Source: Micromonospora craterilacus (GTDB lineage Bacteria; Actinomycetota; Actinomycetes; Mycobacteriales; Micromonosporaceae). Taken from it: a stretch of DNA of 64,000 bases. The DNA lies in assembly GCF_003236315.1 (NCBI RefSeq), contig NZ_POTY01000003.1, forward strand, positions 29,733-93,732, read 5' to 3'. Below the pieces are notes generated by a model. The model worked only from the letters and a program-made list of their open reading frames with translations. It did no database searches and was not told where the DNA came from. Below, piece by piece: positions 33,380-42,292 of this stretch (positions within the stretch are counted from its first letter, which is position 1; each line of letters starts with the position of its first letter). A program made the translations under genes and the position numbers.

Positions 33380-34672
33380 ATGTCTAGTCTTCTTCGGACA
33401 CTGAAGATCGTCACGACCAGCGCGACACTGGTGGTCTCGATCGCTGTCGTACCCGCATCCGCCGCCGCGCAGCCCGGCCCGTCGGCCGGGCCGGCCGGCG
33501 GACCGTCCTCCGGTGGTCCTGCCGCCAGCGGGCTGCATCGCGCCGAGTTGCGCGCTGCGCTCGCCGCGGTGCCCGAAGCCGGCGTCCCAGGCGTGCTGGC
33601 CGCCGTGCGCGACGGCCGGCATGACTGGCGCGACGCTGCCGGCCAGGCGTTTCTGACCAGGCCTCGACCGATGCAGCCACAGATGCGACACCGCATCGGC
33701 AGCATCACCAAAACGTTCGTCGCCACCACCGTGCTGCAACTCGTCGACGAGGGCCGGCTGGGTCTCGACGACCCGATCGGGCAGTGGCTGCCGGACATCG
33801 TGCCGGGTGAGCCCGGCTCCCAGGTCACCGTCCGGATGCTGCTGAACCACACCAGCGGTATCGGCAACTACACCAACGCGATGATCGACTCGTACGGGGC
33901 GATCAACCAGATGCAGGTCACCACGTACGCTCCGGCCGACCTGGTCGCCATGGGCCTGGCCATGCCGCCGACCAACGCCCCCGGCGCCAGTTTCAACTAC
34001 TCGAACACCAACTACGTGCTGGCCGGACTGTTGATCGAAGCGGTCACCGGCAACGGTGCGGCGGCCGAGGTGCAGCGGCGCATCCTGCGGCCGCTGAAGC
34101 TCACCGGGACGAGCTTCCCCGGCAACGATCCGACGATCCGCGGCCCGCACGGTGGCGCCTACTTCGCCCCGTTCGGGGTTCGCGACCTCAGCGAGTTCAA
34201 CATGAGTTGGGCGTGGACGGCGGGCGAGATGATCGCCACCACGGCGGACCTGAACACGTTCTTCCGGGCGCTGCTCGGCGGCGACCTGCTCAGCCCGGCC
34301 ACCCTCGACGAGATGCTCAACGCAGTGCCGATGCTGCCGGAGATGCCCGAGGCCGGCGGCTACGGTCTCGGCATCTACTCGCTGCCCACCCCGTGCGGCG
34401 TGTTCTGGGGCCACGACGGCGCGGTGATCGGTCACCTGACGTACTCGATGCACAGTCGAAACGGTGCCCGCCAGGTATCGTCCGGGATCAACATCAGCCA
34501 CTACCAGGTCGGCCTGCCCGGTCCGCACCCGATCGACATCGCCTGGCATACGTTCCTGCTCACCGCGATGTGCCCGGCCAGCGAGATGAACAGCCGCTCA
34601 ATCGAGGCAGTGCCGCAGCTGCCCAGCGTGACCCGGATGCCGGGCAACGACGCGGCGGTGGCGGTGCCCTAG
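33380..34672 (+). CDS. secreted serine hydrolase (class C beta-lactamase/DD-peptidase fold)
   Basis: 430 residues. Residues 1-30 are a signal peptide (SATLVVSIAVVPASAAAQP) followed by a Gly/Pro/Ser-rich linker (31-52). The catalytic motifs are in order: SITK in RHRIGSITKTFVATT near 110-114, YSN in SFNYSNTNYVLAG near 212, and HDG in WGHDGAVIGHLTYS near 350 (equivalent of KTG/HxG). These define D-Ala-D-Ala carboxypeptidase/esterase relatives acting outside the membrane. Substrate unresolved. It ends just before a strong bidirectional terminator. Confidence 0.91.
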   Translation: MSSLLRTLKIVTTSATLVVSIAVVPASAAAQPGPSAGPAGGPSSGGPAASGLHRAELRAALAAVPEAGVPGVLAAVRDGRHDWRDAAGQAFLTRPRPMQPQMRHRIGSITKTFVATTVLQLVDEGRLGLDDPIGQWLPDIVPGEPGSQVTVRMLLNHTSGIGNYTNAMIDSYGAINQMQVTTYAPADLVAMGLAMPPTNAPGASFNYSNTNYVLAGLLIEAVTGNGAAAEVQRRILRPLKLTGTSFPGNDPTIRGPHGGAYFAPFGVRDLSEFNMSWAWTAGEMIATTADLNTFFRALLGGDLLSPATLDEMLNAVPMLPEMPEAGGYGLGIYSLPTPCGVFWGHDGAVIGHLTYSMHSRNGARQVSSGINISHYQVGLPGPHPIDIAWHTFLLTAMCPASEMNSRSIEAVPQLPSVTRMPGNDAAVAVP

Positions 34673-34690
34673 CGTCAAAGTCCGCGCGGA

Positions 34691-34729
34691 GTGAAAAGGG
34701 GGGCCGCTGGGTGCGGCCCCCCTTTTCAC
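34691..34729. terminator. 17-bp perfect hairpin, bidirectional terminator
   Basis: GTGAAAAGGGGGGCCGC (34691-34707) pairs exactly with 34713-34729 around the loop TGGGT. The arms end in an A-run and a T-run, so it can act as an intrinsic terminator in both directions. It separates the convergent hydrolase and WxL-like genes. Confidence 0.95.
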
Positions 34730-34737
34730 AGTTGGTC

Positions 34738-35370
34738 TTACTCGAACAGGGACAGGGTCAGCGTCGAGGTGTACGCACCCGCGGCGACGTCCGCCGGGGT
34801 CCGCAGGAACAGGTCGGCGTTGACCGAGTACGCGTCACCAGCAACCGCACCGGAGTCGAAGGTCGAGACGAGGAGTTCCTGGTCGACCAGACCCACGTTG
34901 TTACCCGGCTGGGTCGCCTCGTCGAGGACGGTCACGACCTCTTCACCTTCGGATACCAGGCCGGTGTCGCCGCCGTCGATCAGACGCGGCTTCCACCCCA
35001 GGTGCCCGGCACCGATCGGCGCCTGACCCGCACTACCGACAAAGTCGGTCGCGCTGCCCAGCACCGCCCACGCGGCACCCGCGGGCACCTCGTCGGCGGT
35101 GCGCGTGTCGGTCACGGTGACCGTGGGCAGGGTGCCGACGAACTGACGGACCAGCAGGGTCGACCCGTCCTCGGCCAGAGCGACCGAGTCACCGGCGATC
35201 GACATCGCCAGGACACCCGGCTCCTTGATCGGCTCGATGTCCACGGTCACCCGCACATCCGACTCGTCACCCGGCTCGGCCAACGCCGGCGACGCCATCG
35301 CCACCGAACCGGCCAGTAGGGCACCCGCGGCACCTGCCGCGGCGAGCCGCTTACGACTCCATGTATTCAT
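34738..35370 (-). CDS. secreted WxL-like surface protein
   Basis: 210 residues from ATG after GGAGAGA. Residues 1-31 are a signal peptide ending PALAEP. The mature part is all beta: VRVTVDIEPIKEPGVLAMSIA, TVTVTDTRTADEVPAGAAWAVLGSATDFVG, APIGAGHLGWKPRL and a closing AGAYTSTLTLSLFE. This order resembles WxL-type cell-wall binding domains (VxVxDxR, a Trp in AAWAV, LGW, and a final T-L-T-L strand). It lies 25 bases downstream of the first M14 carboxypeptidase on the same strand, so the two are probably co-expressed on the surface. Confidence 0.68.
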   Translation of the reverse strand: MNTWSRKRLAAAGAAGALLAGSVAMASPALAEPGDESDVRVTVDIEPIKEPGVLAMSIAGDSVALAEDGSTLLVRQFVGTLPTVTVTDTRTADEVPAGAAWAVLGSATDFVGSAGQAPIGAGHLGWKPRLIDGGDTGLVSEGEEVVTVLDEATQPGNNVGLVDQELLVSTFDSGAVAGDAYSVNADLFLRTPADVAAGAYTSTLTLSLFE

Positions 35371-35395
35371 TCGATCTCTCCGTTGCTGCGTTCAG

Positions 35396-38164
35396 TTACT
35401 GGGCGGCACGCGGGTCGGCGCAGTTGACGGCCGCGTATTCCTTGGTGACCACGCTCGTCACGGCCTCACCGTTGAGCGACCCGGTAGCGCGGGCGGTCGC
35501 CGAGCCGGCCGAGATCGCGGTCGCCCGGGTGTTGAACTGCTGGAACGTGTTTCCACCCGGCGCGACGTTGGCGGCGGCCTTGTTGCCGTACGCGCTCTCC
35601 AGACCGATACTCACCGCCGCGTTGTGCTCGTTGTTCGCCTGCACCGCGACGTACGCCTTACCCGCCACACACCGCACCTGCGCGGTCACCGTCAGCGGCA
35701 GCGCCTCCGGGTCCCACGCCTTCTTCTTGTTGAAGTTGGTGCCGCTGCCGTCGGGCAGGTAGCCGTTCTCCACGTTGCCCCGGGAGTCCACCGAGAACCA
35801 GTGCACGGTCGTGCCGGACGGGACGGTTACCGTCTCCCCGCCCTCGCGGATGCCCGCCGACCCGTAGAGGGCCGACTCGTACGTCGGGCGAGAACCGTCG
35901 AGGGTGTAGAAGACCGCCGCCGGCTCGTTGGTGTCGAAGGTGAGGTCGACCATGCCCGCCGTGGCGCTCGCTTCGACGTTCACCGTGCTGGTCGGCGCCG
36001 TCGTGTCGGTGTCGAAGTCACGGGCCACCCGCAGCATCTCCACCAGACCGTTGGAGAACTCCATGGTCTCTTCCTTGGCGGATGCCCAGGCCGGCTGGAA
36101 GGAGGTGCCGACCTCGAAGTTCCAGGCGTAGATGCCGTACTTGTACCAGAGCATGTCACCGGAGTTGCCGGCCGCCGAGTAGAGCACGTCAGCGATCGGA
36201 CCGGTACGCGCCGGGGTGACCGCCAGGTTGCGGTGCCGCTTGATGGCGGTCAGGATCCGCGACGAGGCACCCCAGAACAGCGACTCCTCGGCCAGCGTCG
36301 GCCGCGGCGCCGAGATCCGACCCGGGGTCGCGTACGCGCCAGGCGACCACATGAAGTAGTTACCCGAGGAGTGCAGGTTCATCGAGAACTTGATGTTCCC
36401 CCGGGAGGCCAGCCAGTCCACGTTCCTGTTCTCCGGCTCGGACAGCTCGCTGGGCCCGGCGTACGTGTCGCTGGTGCAGCTCGCCGAGGCGCCCGAGTAG
36501 CCGTCGAAGAGGCTGTACTCGGTGTAGTTGCGGTTGTTGTCCACACCCCAGGTGTTACGGGCGAGGTAGTCCGCGTTGCCCGTGAGCGGGCAGTGGTTGG
36601 TCATGTTCCGACGCTGCGAGTTGAAGTCGTAGAACGAGTAGTGCCCGCCATCCGGGTTGATCGACGGGGCGATCCAGATGTCGAGGTTGTCCACCAGCTC
36701 GCGGGTGTTCGCGTCGCTCTCGTAGTTGCGCAGCAGCCGCTCGGCGGTCTCGACGGTCACCAGCGGCGGCACCCACTCGCGAGCGTGCTCCTGGGCGTAG
36801 GCGAGCACGCCGAGCTTGGAGCCGTCGCGGTGCTTGCCGATGCGGATGGCGTAGACGGTGTGCGGGTCGCGGGAGACCGACGCCGGCGCAAGGAGGCCGT
36901 CCGTCAGCATGGTCTTCCCGGTCGTCGCGACCACGCCCGTGCCCGCGTTGCCCCGGTAGGTGTATGCCTGCAGCAGCGCCGCGGCCTCAGGCGAGGCGTT
37001 GAGCGCTGCGGCGACCTCAGCGGCGGTGCTGGTGACGGCGCCGGAGGCGTTGGTGGCCAGGCTGACCATCACGTCGGTGCCGAGGACCTTCACCAGCAGG
37101 GCCGAGTCGGCCACGCCGGGGTTGGACAGCTGGACCGAGACGTTGTTGCCGCCCTCGTGGCCCCAGGCCAGCGAGTCGACGCCGACGCGGCTGGCGTTGG
37201 CGGTGCCGAGCACGGCCTGCGCCTTGCGGCGGTAGCCGTTGGTCTTGTACGGCAGCTCGACGATCTCGGACAGGCTCGGGTACTGCTGGGCCAGGTTCTT
37301 GATCCGGTCGTAGAGCTCGGTGGGGGTCAGGTAGCTGTTGACGAAGTCCTTCTGGTAGCCCGGGCCCTCGGGAGAGTCGCCGGAGATCGGCAGCCACTCC
37401 TTCACCTTGGCCACGGCGACGTCACCGGTGGGGCTGGTGATCCGCACGTAGTCGGGGCGGCTGGTCACGTTCGCCGCGCCGCGGTGGTACATGTAGGCCC
37501 CGCCGTCGACGAAGCGCGTGATGCTCTGCGTGCCGCCGGAACCGATCTCGGTGCCCGGTCCGCTGTCCCGCTGGACGGTGAGCGCGGTGGTGGCGGTCTG
37601 GCCCTGCGCCCACTTCGCCTCCACCGACAGCACCTGGGTGGTGCCGTTGGTGTAGTAGTCGGCACGGATGATCTTGACGTCGGAGACGGCCGCGCGGGCC
37701 GCCATCCCCGCCGCCGCGCTGAAGTCCTGGTTGTCGGCCAGGTGCGCGGCGATGGTCGCCTCGCGCTCGGCGATCCGGGCCTCGGAGTCGGCGGCGGTGT
37801 GCAGGACCTTGCCGAAGGTGTAGCCGGCGGCGGTCAGGGTGGCGACCTCGTTGCCGGTCACCACGGCGTGGACGACGATGCCGCCGTCCTCGGTGCGGTC
37901 GACGTGGTGGTCGAGGTCGACGCCGGTGGCCACCAGCGCGTCCAGCTCGTCGTTGTCGGCTAGGAGCACCTCGACAACGTTGGCCTTTTCGTCGGCGAGC
38001 CGGCCGAGGTCGGCGGGGGGTACCGCGGGTGCCGCGGGTGCGGCGGCCTGCGGCACGACGGCCGCCGCCGGGCTGACCATCAGCAGCACGGCCGTGCCGG
38101 CTGCCAGCGCTGCGGAGGCGGGTAGCCGGCGTCGCCACCGGGAACGGGTACGGAACTCGGTCAT
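35396..38164 (-). CDS. secreted M14 zinc carboxypeptidase (long paralogue)
   Basis: 922 residues from ATG at 38164-38162. A signal peptide (RRRLPASAALAAGTAVLLMVSPAAA) is followed by an Ala/Pro linker and a pro-region (50-300). The M14 domain has the zinc motif HxxE in AQEHAREWV near 458 and the third ligand His in NLHSSGNYF near 593. The catalytic Glu is in NFEVGTSF near 683. A chitobiase-type C-terminal beta-domain (FYTLDGSRPTYESALYG, near 740-800) and a final 110-residue beta module follow. Known relatives release C-terminal amino acids from peptides. Its second copy lies directly upstream (38523-40973) and lacks that final module. Confidence 0.92.
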   Translation of the reverse strand: MTEFRTRSRWRRRLPASAALAAGTAVLLMVSPAAAVVPQAAAPAAPAVPPADLGRLADEKANVVEVLLADNDELDALVATGVDLDHHVDRTEDGGIVVHAVVTGNEVATLTAAGYTFGKVLHTAADSEARIAEREATIAAHLADNQDFSAAAGMAARAAVSDVKIIRADYYTNGTTQVLSVEAKWAQGQTATTALTVQRDSGPGTEIGSGGTQSITRFVDGGAYMYHRGAANVTSRPDYVRITSPTGDVAVAKVKEWLPISGDSPEGPGYQKDFVNSYLTPTELYDRIKNLAQQYPSLSEIVELPYKTNGYRRKAQAVLGTANASRVGVDSLAWGHEGGNNVSVQLSNPGVADSALLVKVLGTDVMVSLATNASGAVTSTAAEVAAALNASPEAAALLQAYTYRGNAGTGVVATTGKTMLTDGLLAPASVSRDPHTVYAIRIGKHRDGSKLGVLAYAQEHAREWVPPLVTVETAERLLRNYESDANTRELVDNLDIWIAPSINPDGGHYSFYDFNSQRRNMTNHCPLTGNADYLARNTWGVDNNRNYTEYSLFDGYSGASASCTSDTYAGPSELSEPENRNVDWLASRGNIKFSMNLHSSGNYFMWSPGAYATPGRISAPRPTLAEESLFWGASSRILTAIKRHRNLAVTPARTGPIADVLYSAAGNSGDMLWYKYGIYAWNFEVGTSFQPAWASAKEETMEFSNGLVEMLRVARDFDTDTTAPTSTVNVEASATAGMVDLTFDTNEPAAVFYTLDGSRPTYESALYGSAGIREGGETVTVPSGTTVHWFSVDSRGNVENGYLPDGSGTNFNKKKAWDPEALPLTVTAQVRCVAGKAYVAVQANNEHNAAVSIGLESAYGNKAAANVAPGGNTFQQFNTRATAISAGSATARATGSLNGEAVTSVVTKEYAAVNCADPRAAQ

Positions 38165-38522
38165 GAGGCTTGAAGCCCCTTCTCGGCGTGCGGTGGGCGA
38201 GAAGTTCACGCTTCGCCATGGCTGCCCCCATCCCCGTAAACAGCCATGACGATGCGCCCGGAAGAGGGACGCCGCCCGCACCGCCAATTACGCAGCGTCA
38301 CACGTCCGGGGTAAGGAGTGATCAGGTTGCGGACAACTTTCACCCGCTGAAGGTGATCTGTCAATCATCCCAATTGGCGAGATGGTGATCGTCCTCACGT
38401 TGCCCCAACGGTTCGAATCCGGCGTTTGACCTGCATGTAGACATGTCGTAAGGGGTGACGGTCTGGTCTGCACGCAAAGGCGGCGGCACCCAGCCGGGCG
38501 CCGCCGCCTCCCCGCGCTGTCG
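38165..38522. other. promoter region of the long M14 paralogue plus end of the short one
   Basis: 358 bases. Read on the minus strand, it carries TTGACA within the block GATCTGTCAATCA (38355-38367) and a second block GTTTGACCTGCATGTAGAC (38424-38442). Both blocks recur at the same distances upstream of the other M14 gene. The terminator of the upstream paralogue sits at 38478-38509. Confidence 0.65.
38478..38509 (-). terminator. 10-bp hairpin after the short M14 paralogue
   Basis: AGGCGGCGGC (38478-38487) pairs with GCCGCCGCCT (38500-38509) around a 12-base loop. It starts 13 bases beyond the stop codon of the gene that ends at 38523. Confidence 0.7.
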
Positions 38523-40973
38523 TCAGCCGATCGGTGCGACGACCGTCTGCTTGTTGAAGTTCTTGCCGTTGCCGTCAGGCTTGTAGTTCTTCTCCACGTT
38601 GCCCCGCGCGTCCACCGAGAACCAGTGGACGGTCGTGCCGGACGGGACGGTCACCGTCTCCCCGCCCTCACGGATGCCCGCCGACCCGTAGAGGGCCGAC
38701 TCGTAGGTGGGCTTGGCACCATCGAGGGTGTAGAAGACCGCTGCCGGTTCGTCGGTCTCGAACTTCAGGTCGACCATGCCCGCCGTGGCGCTCGCGGTGA
38801 CCGACAGCGAGCTGGTCGGCCGCTGGTGGTCGGTGTCGAAGTCGCGGGCCACCCGCAGCATCTCCACCAGACCGTTGGAGAACTCCATCGTCTCCTGGTG
38901 GGCGGAAGCCCACGGAGGCTGGAAGGACGTGCCGACCTCGAAGTTCCAGGCGTAGATGCCGTACTTGTACCAGAGCATGTCACCGGAGTTGCCGGCCGCC
39001 GAGTACAGCACGTCGGCGATCGGACCGGTACGCGCCGGGGTGACCGCCAGGTTGCGGTGCCGCTTGATGGCGGTCAGGATCCGCGACGAGGCACCCCAGA
39101 ACAACGACTCCTCGGCCAGCGTCGGCCGCGGCGCCGAGATCCGACCCGGGGTCGCGTACGCGCCAGGCGACCACATGAAGTAGTTACCCGAGGAGTGCAG
39201 GTTCATCGAGAACTTGATGTTCGGCCGGGAGGCCAGCCAGTCCACGTTCCTGTTCTCCGGCTCCGACAGCTCGCTGGGCCCGGCGTACGTGCCGCTGGTG
39301 CAGCTCGCCGACGCGCCCGAGTAGCCGTCGAAGAGGCTGTACTCGGTGTAGTTGCGGTTGTTGTCCACACCCCACGAGGTGCGGCCGAGGAAGTCCCCGG
39401 ACGTCTCCGGCGTGCAGTGGTTGGTCATGTTCTTACGCTGCGAGTTGAAGTCGTAGAACGAGTAGTGCCCGCCATCCGGGTTGATCGACGGGGCGATCCA
39501 GATGTCCAGGTTGTCCACCAGCTGCTTGGTACGACCGTCGTGGGCGTAGTTGCGCAGCAGCCGCTCGGCGGTCTCGATGGTGACCAGCGGCGGCACCCAC
39601 TCCCGGGCGTGCTCCTGGGCGTAGGCGAGCACGCCGAGCTTGGAACCGTCGCGGTGCTTGCCGATCCGGATGGCGTACACCGAGTGCGGATCGCGGGAGA
39701 CCGACGCCGGCGCGGACAAGCCGTCCGACAGCGCGGTCGGCGCGGCCGTCGCGACCACGCCGGTGCCCGCGTTGCCCCGGTAGGTGTACGCCTTCAGCAG
39801 CGTCCCCGCCTGCGCGTTGAGCGCGGCGACGACCTGAGCGGCGGTGCTGGTGACGGCGCCGCTGGCGTTGGTGGCGAGGCTGACGCGGACCTGGGTGCCG
39901 GTGACGGTCACCGTCAGGGGCGCGTCGGCGACGCCGGGGTTGGCCAGCTCGACCGAGACGTTGTTGCCGCCCTCGTGACCCCAGGCCAGCGAGTCCACCC
40001 CGACCCGGCTGGCGTTGGCGGTGCCGAGCACGGCCTGCGCCTTGCGCCGGTAGCCGTTGGTCTTGTACGGCAGCTCGACGATCTCGGAGATCTTCGGGTA
40101 CTGCGCGGCCAGGGCCTTGATCCGGTCGTACAGCTCAGTCGGCGTGAGGTAGCTGGTGACGAAGTCCTTCTGGTAACCCGGGCCCTCCGGGTCCTTGCCC
40201 GAGATCGGCAGCCACTCGTTCACCTTGGCCACCGCGACGTCACCGGTGGGGCTGGTGATCCGCACGTAGTCGGGCCGGCTGGTCACCTGCGCCGCGCCCC
40301 GGTGGTACATGTAGACGCCGGCGTCGACGAAGCGGGTGATGTTCTGGGTACCGCCGGAACCGATCTCGGTGCCCGGCCCGCTGTCCCGCTCGACGGTGAG
40401 CGCGTTGGTGGCAGTCTGCCCCTGCGCCCACTTCGCCTCCACCGACAGCACCTGGTTCTCACCGGAGGTGTAGTAGTCGGCACGAATGATCTTGACGTCG
40501 GAGACGGTGGACTGGGCCGAGAACGAGGCCGCCGCGGCGAACTCCTGGTTGTCCGCCAGGTGTGCGGCGATGGTCGCCTCGCGCTCGTCGATCCGAGCCT
40601 CGGCGTCGGCCGGGGTGTGCAGGACCTCGCCGAAGGTGAAGCCGGCCTGGGTCAGCGTGGCGACCTCGTTGCCGGTCACCACGGCATGCACGACGATGCC
40701 GTCCTCGGTCTGGTCGACGTGGTGGTCGAGGTCGACGCCGGTGGCCACCAACGCGTCCAACTCGGCGTTGTCGGCCAGCAGCACCTCGACGACGTTGACC
40801 GCCTCGTCGGCGAGTCGGCCGAGGTCGGCGGGGGTTTCGGTGGTGGGTACCGCGGCCTGCGGCACGACGGCCACAGCCGGGCTCACCATCAGCAGCACGG
40901 CCGTGCCGGCCGCCAGCGCCGCGGACGCGGGTAGCCGGCGTCGCCACCGGCTACGGGTACGGAATTCGGACAT
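38523..40973 (-). CDS. secreted M14 zinc carboxypeptidase (short paralogue)
   Basis: 816 residues from ATG at 40973-40971. It is nearly identical in most segments to the neighbouring long copy: signal peptide RRRLPASAALAAGTAVLLM, pro-region, HxxE in AQEHAREWV, NLHSSGNYF and NFEVGTSF all kept. It stops after the chitobiase-like domain (FYTLDGAKPTYESALYG) and lacks the last 110-residue module of the paralogue. The two copies differ most at the pro-region hinge and the linker near residues 395-430. Tandem duplication with C-terminal loss or gain is the simplest reading. Separate promoters are indicated. Confidence 0.92.
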   Translation of the reverse strand: MSEFRTRSRWRRRLPASAALAAGTAVLLMVSPAVAVVPQAAVPTTETPADLGRLADEAVNVVEVLLADNAELDALVATGVDLDHHVDQTEDGIVVHAVVTGNEVATLTQAGFTFGEVLHTPADAEARIDEREATIAAHLADNQEFAAAASFSAQSTVSDVKIIRADYYTSGENQVLSVEAKWAQGQTATNALTVERDSGPGTEIGSGGTQNITRFVDAGVYMYHRGAAQVTSRPDYVRITSPTGDVAVAKVNEWLPISGKDPEGPGYQKDFVTSYLTPTELYDRIKALAAQYPKISEIVELPYKTNGYRRKAQAVLGTANASRVGVDSLAWGHEGGNNVSVELANPGVADAPLTVTVTGTQVRVSLATNASGAVTSTAAQVVAALNAQAGTLLKAYTYRGNAGTGVVATAAPTALSDGLSAPASVSRDPHSVYAIRIGKHRDGSKLGVLAYAQEHAREWVPPLVTIETAERLLRNYAHDGRTKQLVDNLDIWIAPSINPDGGHYSFYDFNSQRKNMTNHCTPETSGDFLGRTSWGVDNNRNYTEYSLFDGYSGASASCTSGTYAGPSELSEPENRNVDWLASRPNIKFSMNLHSSGNYFMWSPGAYATPGRISAPRPTLAEESLFWGASSRILTAIKRHRNLAVTPARTGPIADVLYSAAGNSGDMLWYKYGIYAWNFEVGTSFQPPWASAHQETMEFSNGLVEMLRVARDFDTDHQRPTSSLSVTASATAGMVDLKFETDEPAAVFYTLDGAKPTYESALYGSAGIREGGETVTVPSGTTVHWFSVDARGNVEKNYKPDGNGKNFNKQTVVAPIG

Positions 40974-41289
40974 GAGGCTATCGCCCCTTCTCGGCGTGCG
41001 GGGCGGACGGGTACGCGGCTCGCCTCGGCTGCCCTCAGCTCCGTGGACAGCCATGACCGCACGCGCTGCGCGCGACGCTGCCCGCATCGCCGTTACGCAG
41101 CGTCGCGCATCCGGTAGACCAGGAGTGAATGATCTAGGTGTCGCTCATCTTTCGCCGACGGATGTCGATCTGTCAATCAATCGTGGGTGACCGCGCCCAC
41201 CTCGCCCCGACCCGCCCCGGAAAGAGTGTTTGACCTGCATGCAGACTGGAGACCAGAAGCGTGCAGCTTGAAGCGAGGGGGGATCACGC
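40974..41289. promoter_or_regulatory. promoter region of the short M14 paralogue
   Basis: 316 bases shared between the minus-strand M14 gene and the plus-strand gene at 41290. GATCTGTCAATCA (41167-41179) and GTTTGACCTGCATGCAGAC (41228-41246) match the blocks upstream of the other M14 copy at nearly the same distance (194 and 255 bases from the ATG). Read on the minus strand the first block gives a TTGACA -35 box. Confidence 0.65.
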
Positions 41290-41607
41290 GTGTCTGAGAA
41301 CGACGACCGGTCCAGCCATACCACCGACCGACCCACAGAGGTCACCGACCCGCTGCTGTGGCGGCTCGCCCTGGACGTCGCCGACGCCCACGCGCCGGCC
41401 GAGGGCGGCGGTTGCGTCCACCTGCTCTGCGCCGGCCAGGCCTGGCCCTGCGCGCCCTGGCAGCGGGCCCAGCGGGCGCTCAGCCTGGCCCAGGGTGGCC
41501 CGGCGGACGAGCCGCCCGCACCCACCGCCCCGCAGTGGGACGGCTGGCAGGGCACGGGGTCCGGCTGGGCTCCGGAGCAGTCCCGGCGCGGGTCTGCCGC
41601 CGCCTGA
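41290..41607 (+). CDS. small hypothetical protein
   Basis: 105 residues from GTG after a GAGGGGGG ribosome site. The central part reads DPLLWRLALDVADAHAPAEGGGCVHLLCAGQAWPCAPWQRAQRALSLA, with three Cys and a Trp-Pro-Cys motif. The C-terminal third is Pro/Ala/Gly-rich and disordered-looking. No family recognised. The short spacing to the next regulator gene suggests nothing about its job. Confidence 0.65.
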   Translation: MSENDDRSSHTTDRPTEVTDPLLWRLALDVADAHAPAEGGGCVHLLCAGQAWPCAPWQRAQRALSLAQGGPADEPPAPTAPQWDGWQGTGSGWAPEQSRRGSAAA

Positions 41608-41715
41608 CCCGCGGGGCCCCGTCCACGCGCCTCACCCGCCGGACGGATGCCGGCCGCCACTGACCCGTTGGACGACCCGGTCAACCGGCTGACCGGCGGA
41701 TCAGGCCGGAGCGGC

Positions 41716-41734
41716 TGTCAATGTAGCGTTGACA
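41716..41734. promoter_or_regulatory. inverted-repeat operator 1 (TGTCAA-N7-TTGACA)
   Basis: TGTCAA (41716-41721) and TTGACA (41729-41734) around TGTAGCG. It ends one base before the GTG of the HTH protein. TAGCGT at 41724-41729 fits a TAnnnT -10 box with transcription starting at the GTG, i.e. a leaderless mRNA. A bound protein would block this promoter. Confidence 0.75.
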
Positions 41735-41735
41735 C

Positions 41736-42215
41736 GTGCGTGACACGCTGGGCCGGCTGGCCGGGATCCCGGCCGCGCGCGACGAGCTGGACGAGAACGA
41801 GCTGGATCTCATCGACCGGGCCCGGCAGGCCGGCGCGACCTGGTCGCAGGTCGCCGACGCCCTCGGGCTGGGCAGCCGGCAGGCCGCCGAGCAGCGCCGC
41901 CAGCGCCTGGCCGCCGCGCGCCGGTCCCGCCGGACGGAGTCCGACCGGCACTGGCCGGCCGAGGTCGCCCGGCTACGCGCCCGGCTCGCCGCCTTGCAGC
42001 AGTGGATCGACGCCGACCGGCGCTGGGACACGCGGTTTCCCCGGGCCGCGCTGATCCGCCGCACCACGGCACTCGCCCTGGAGGCGGCGCCCGGCGGCCT
42101 GTACGACCTGGCCGGGCACGTCGCCGCCGACCTCGCCGCGACCGGCCCCGGGCTACCGATCCCGGTACGCGCCGTCGCCCGCGACCTCTCCGCCGCGCTG
42201 TCAACACATCATTGA
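41736..42215 (+). CDS. small HTH DNA-binding protein, probable autoregulator
   Basis: 159 residues from GTG directly behind operator 1. Residues 20-62 form a sigma70-region-4-like or TrfB-like HTH (ELDLIDRARQAGATWSQVADALGLGSRQAAEQRRQRL). The C-terminal part is Arg/Ala-rich helices (EVARLRARLAALQQWIDADRRWDTRF, then RRTTALALEAAPGGLYDLAGHVAADLAA). Its gene is bracketed by two copies of the same dyad, one at each end, and an exporter gene follows. It is therefore likely a local repressor, binding TGTCAA-N7-TTGACA and controlling itself and the MFS gene. Direct binding is inferred. Confidence 0.75.
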   Translation: MRDTLGRLAGIPAARDELDENELDLIDRARQAGATWSQVADALGLGSRQAAEQRRQRLAAARRSRRTESDRHWPAEVARLRARLAALQQWIDADRRWDTRFPRAALIRRTTALALEAAPGGLYDLAGHVAADLAATGPGLPIPVRAVARDLSAALSTHH

Positions 42216-42217
42216 CA
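42199..42217. promoter_or_regulatory. inverted-repeat operator 2 (TGTCAA-N7-TTGACA)
   Basis: TGTCAA (42199-42204) and TTGACA (42212-42217) around CACATCA. It overlaps the last codons of the HTH gene and lies 76-94 bases before the MFS GTG. A second dyad TGAGTC (42262-42267)/GACTCA (42273-42278) lies closer to the MFS gene. Half-sites and spacing equal operator 1. Confidence 0.75.
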
Positions 42218-42292
42218 ACCCTCCATCGCTATTGCCTCCAGCAGACTCAGAGTTGAGGCTGTGAGTCACTTCGACTCAACCCTGGAGGGCCC

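Noticed and set aside
35225..37963. A 912-codon open frame on the plus strand, antisense to the long M14 carboxypeptidase
   Set aside because: It mirrors the codon pattern of a high-GC gene, is rich in Arg/Gly/Val/His, and lacks a ribosome site. The minus-strand protein has clear catalytic motifs.
38625..40934. A 769-codon open frame antisense to the short M14 carboxypeptidase
   Set aside because: Same kind of shadow as for the paralogue; its similarity to the first shadow follows from the gene duplication.
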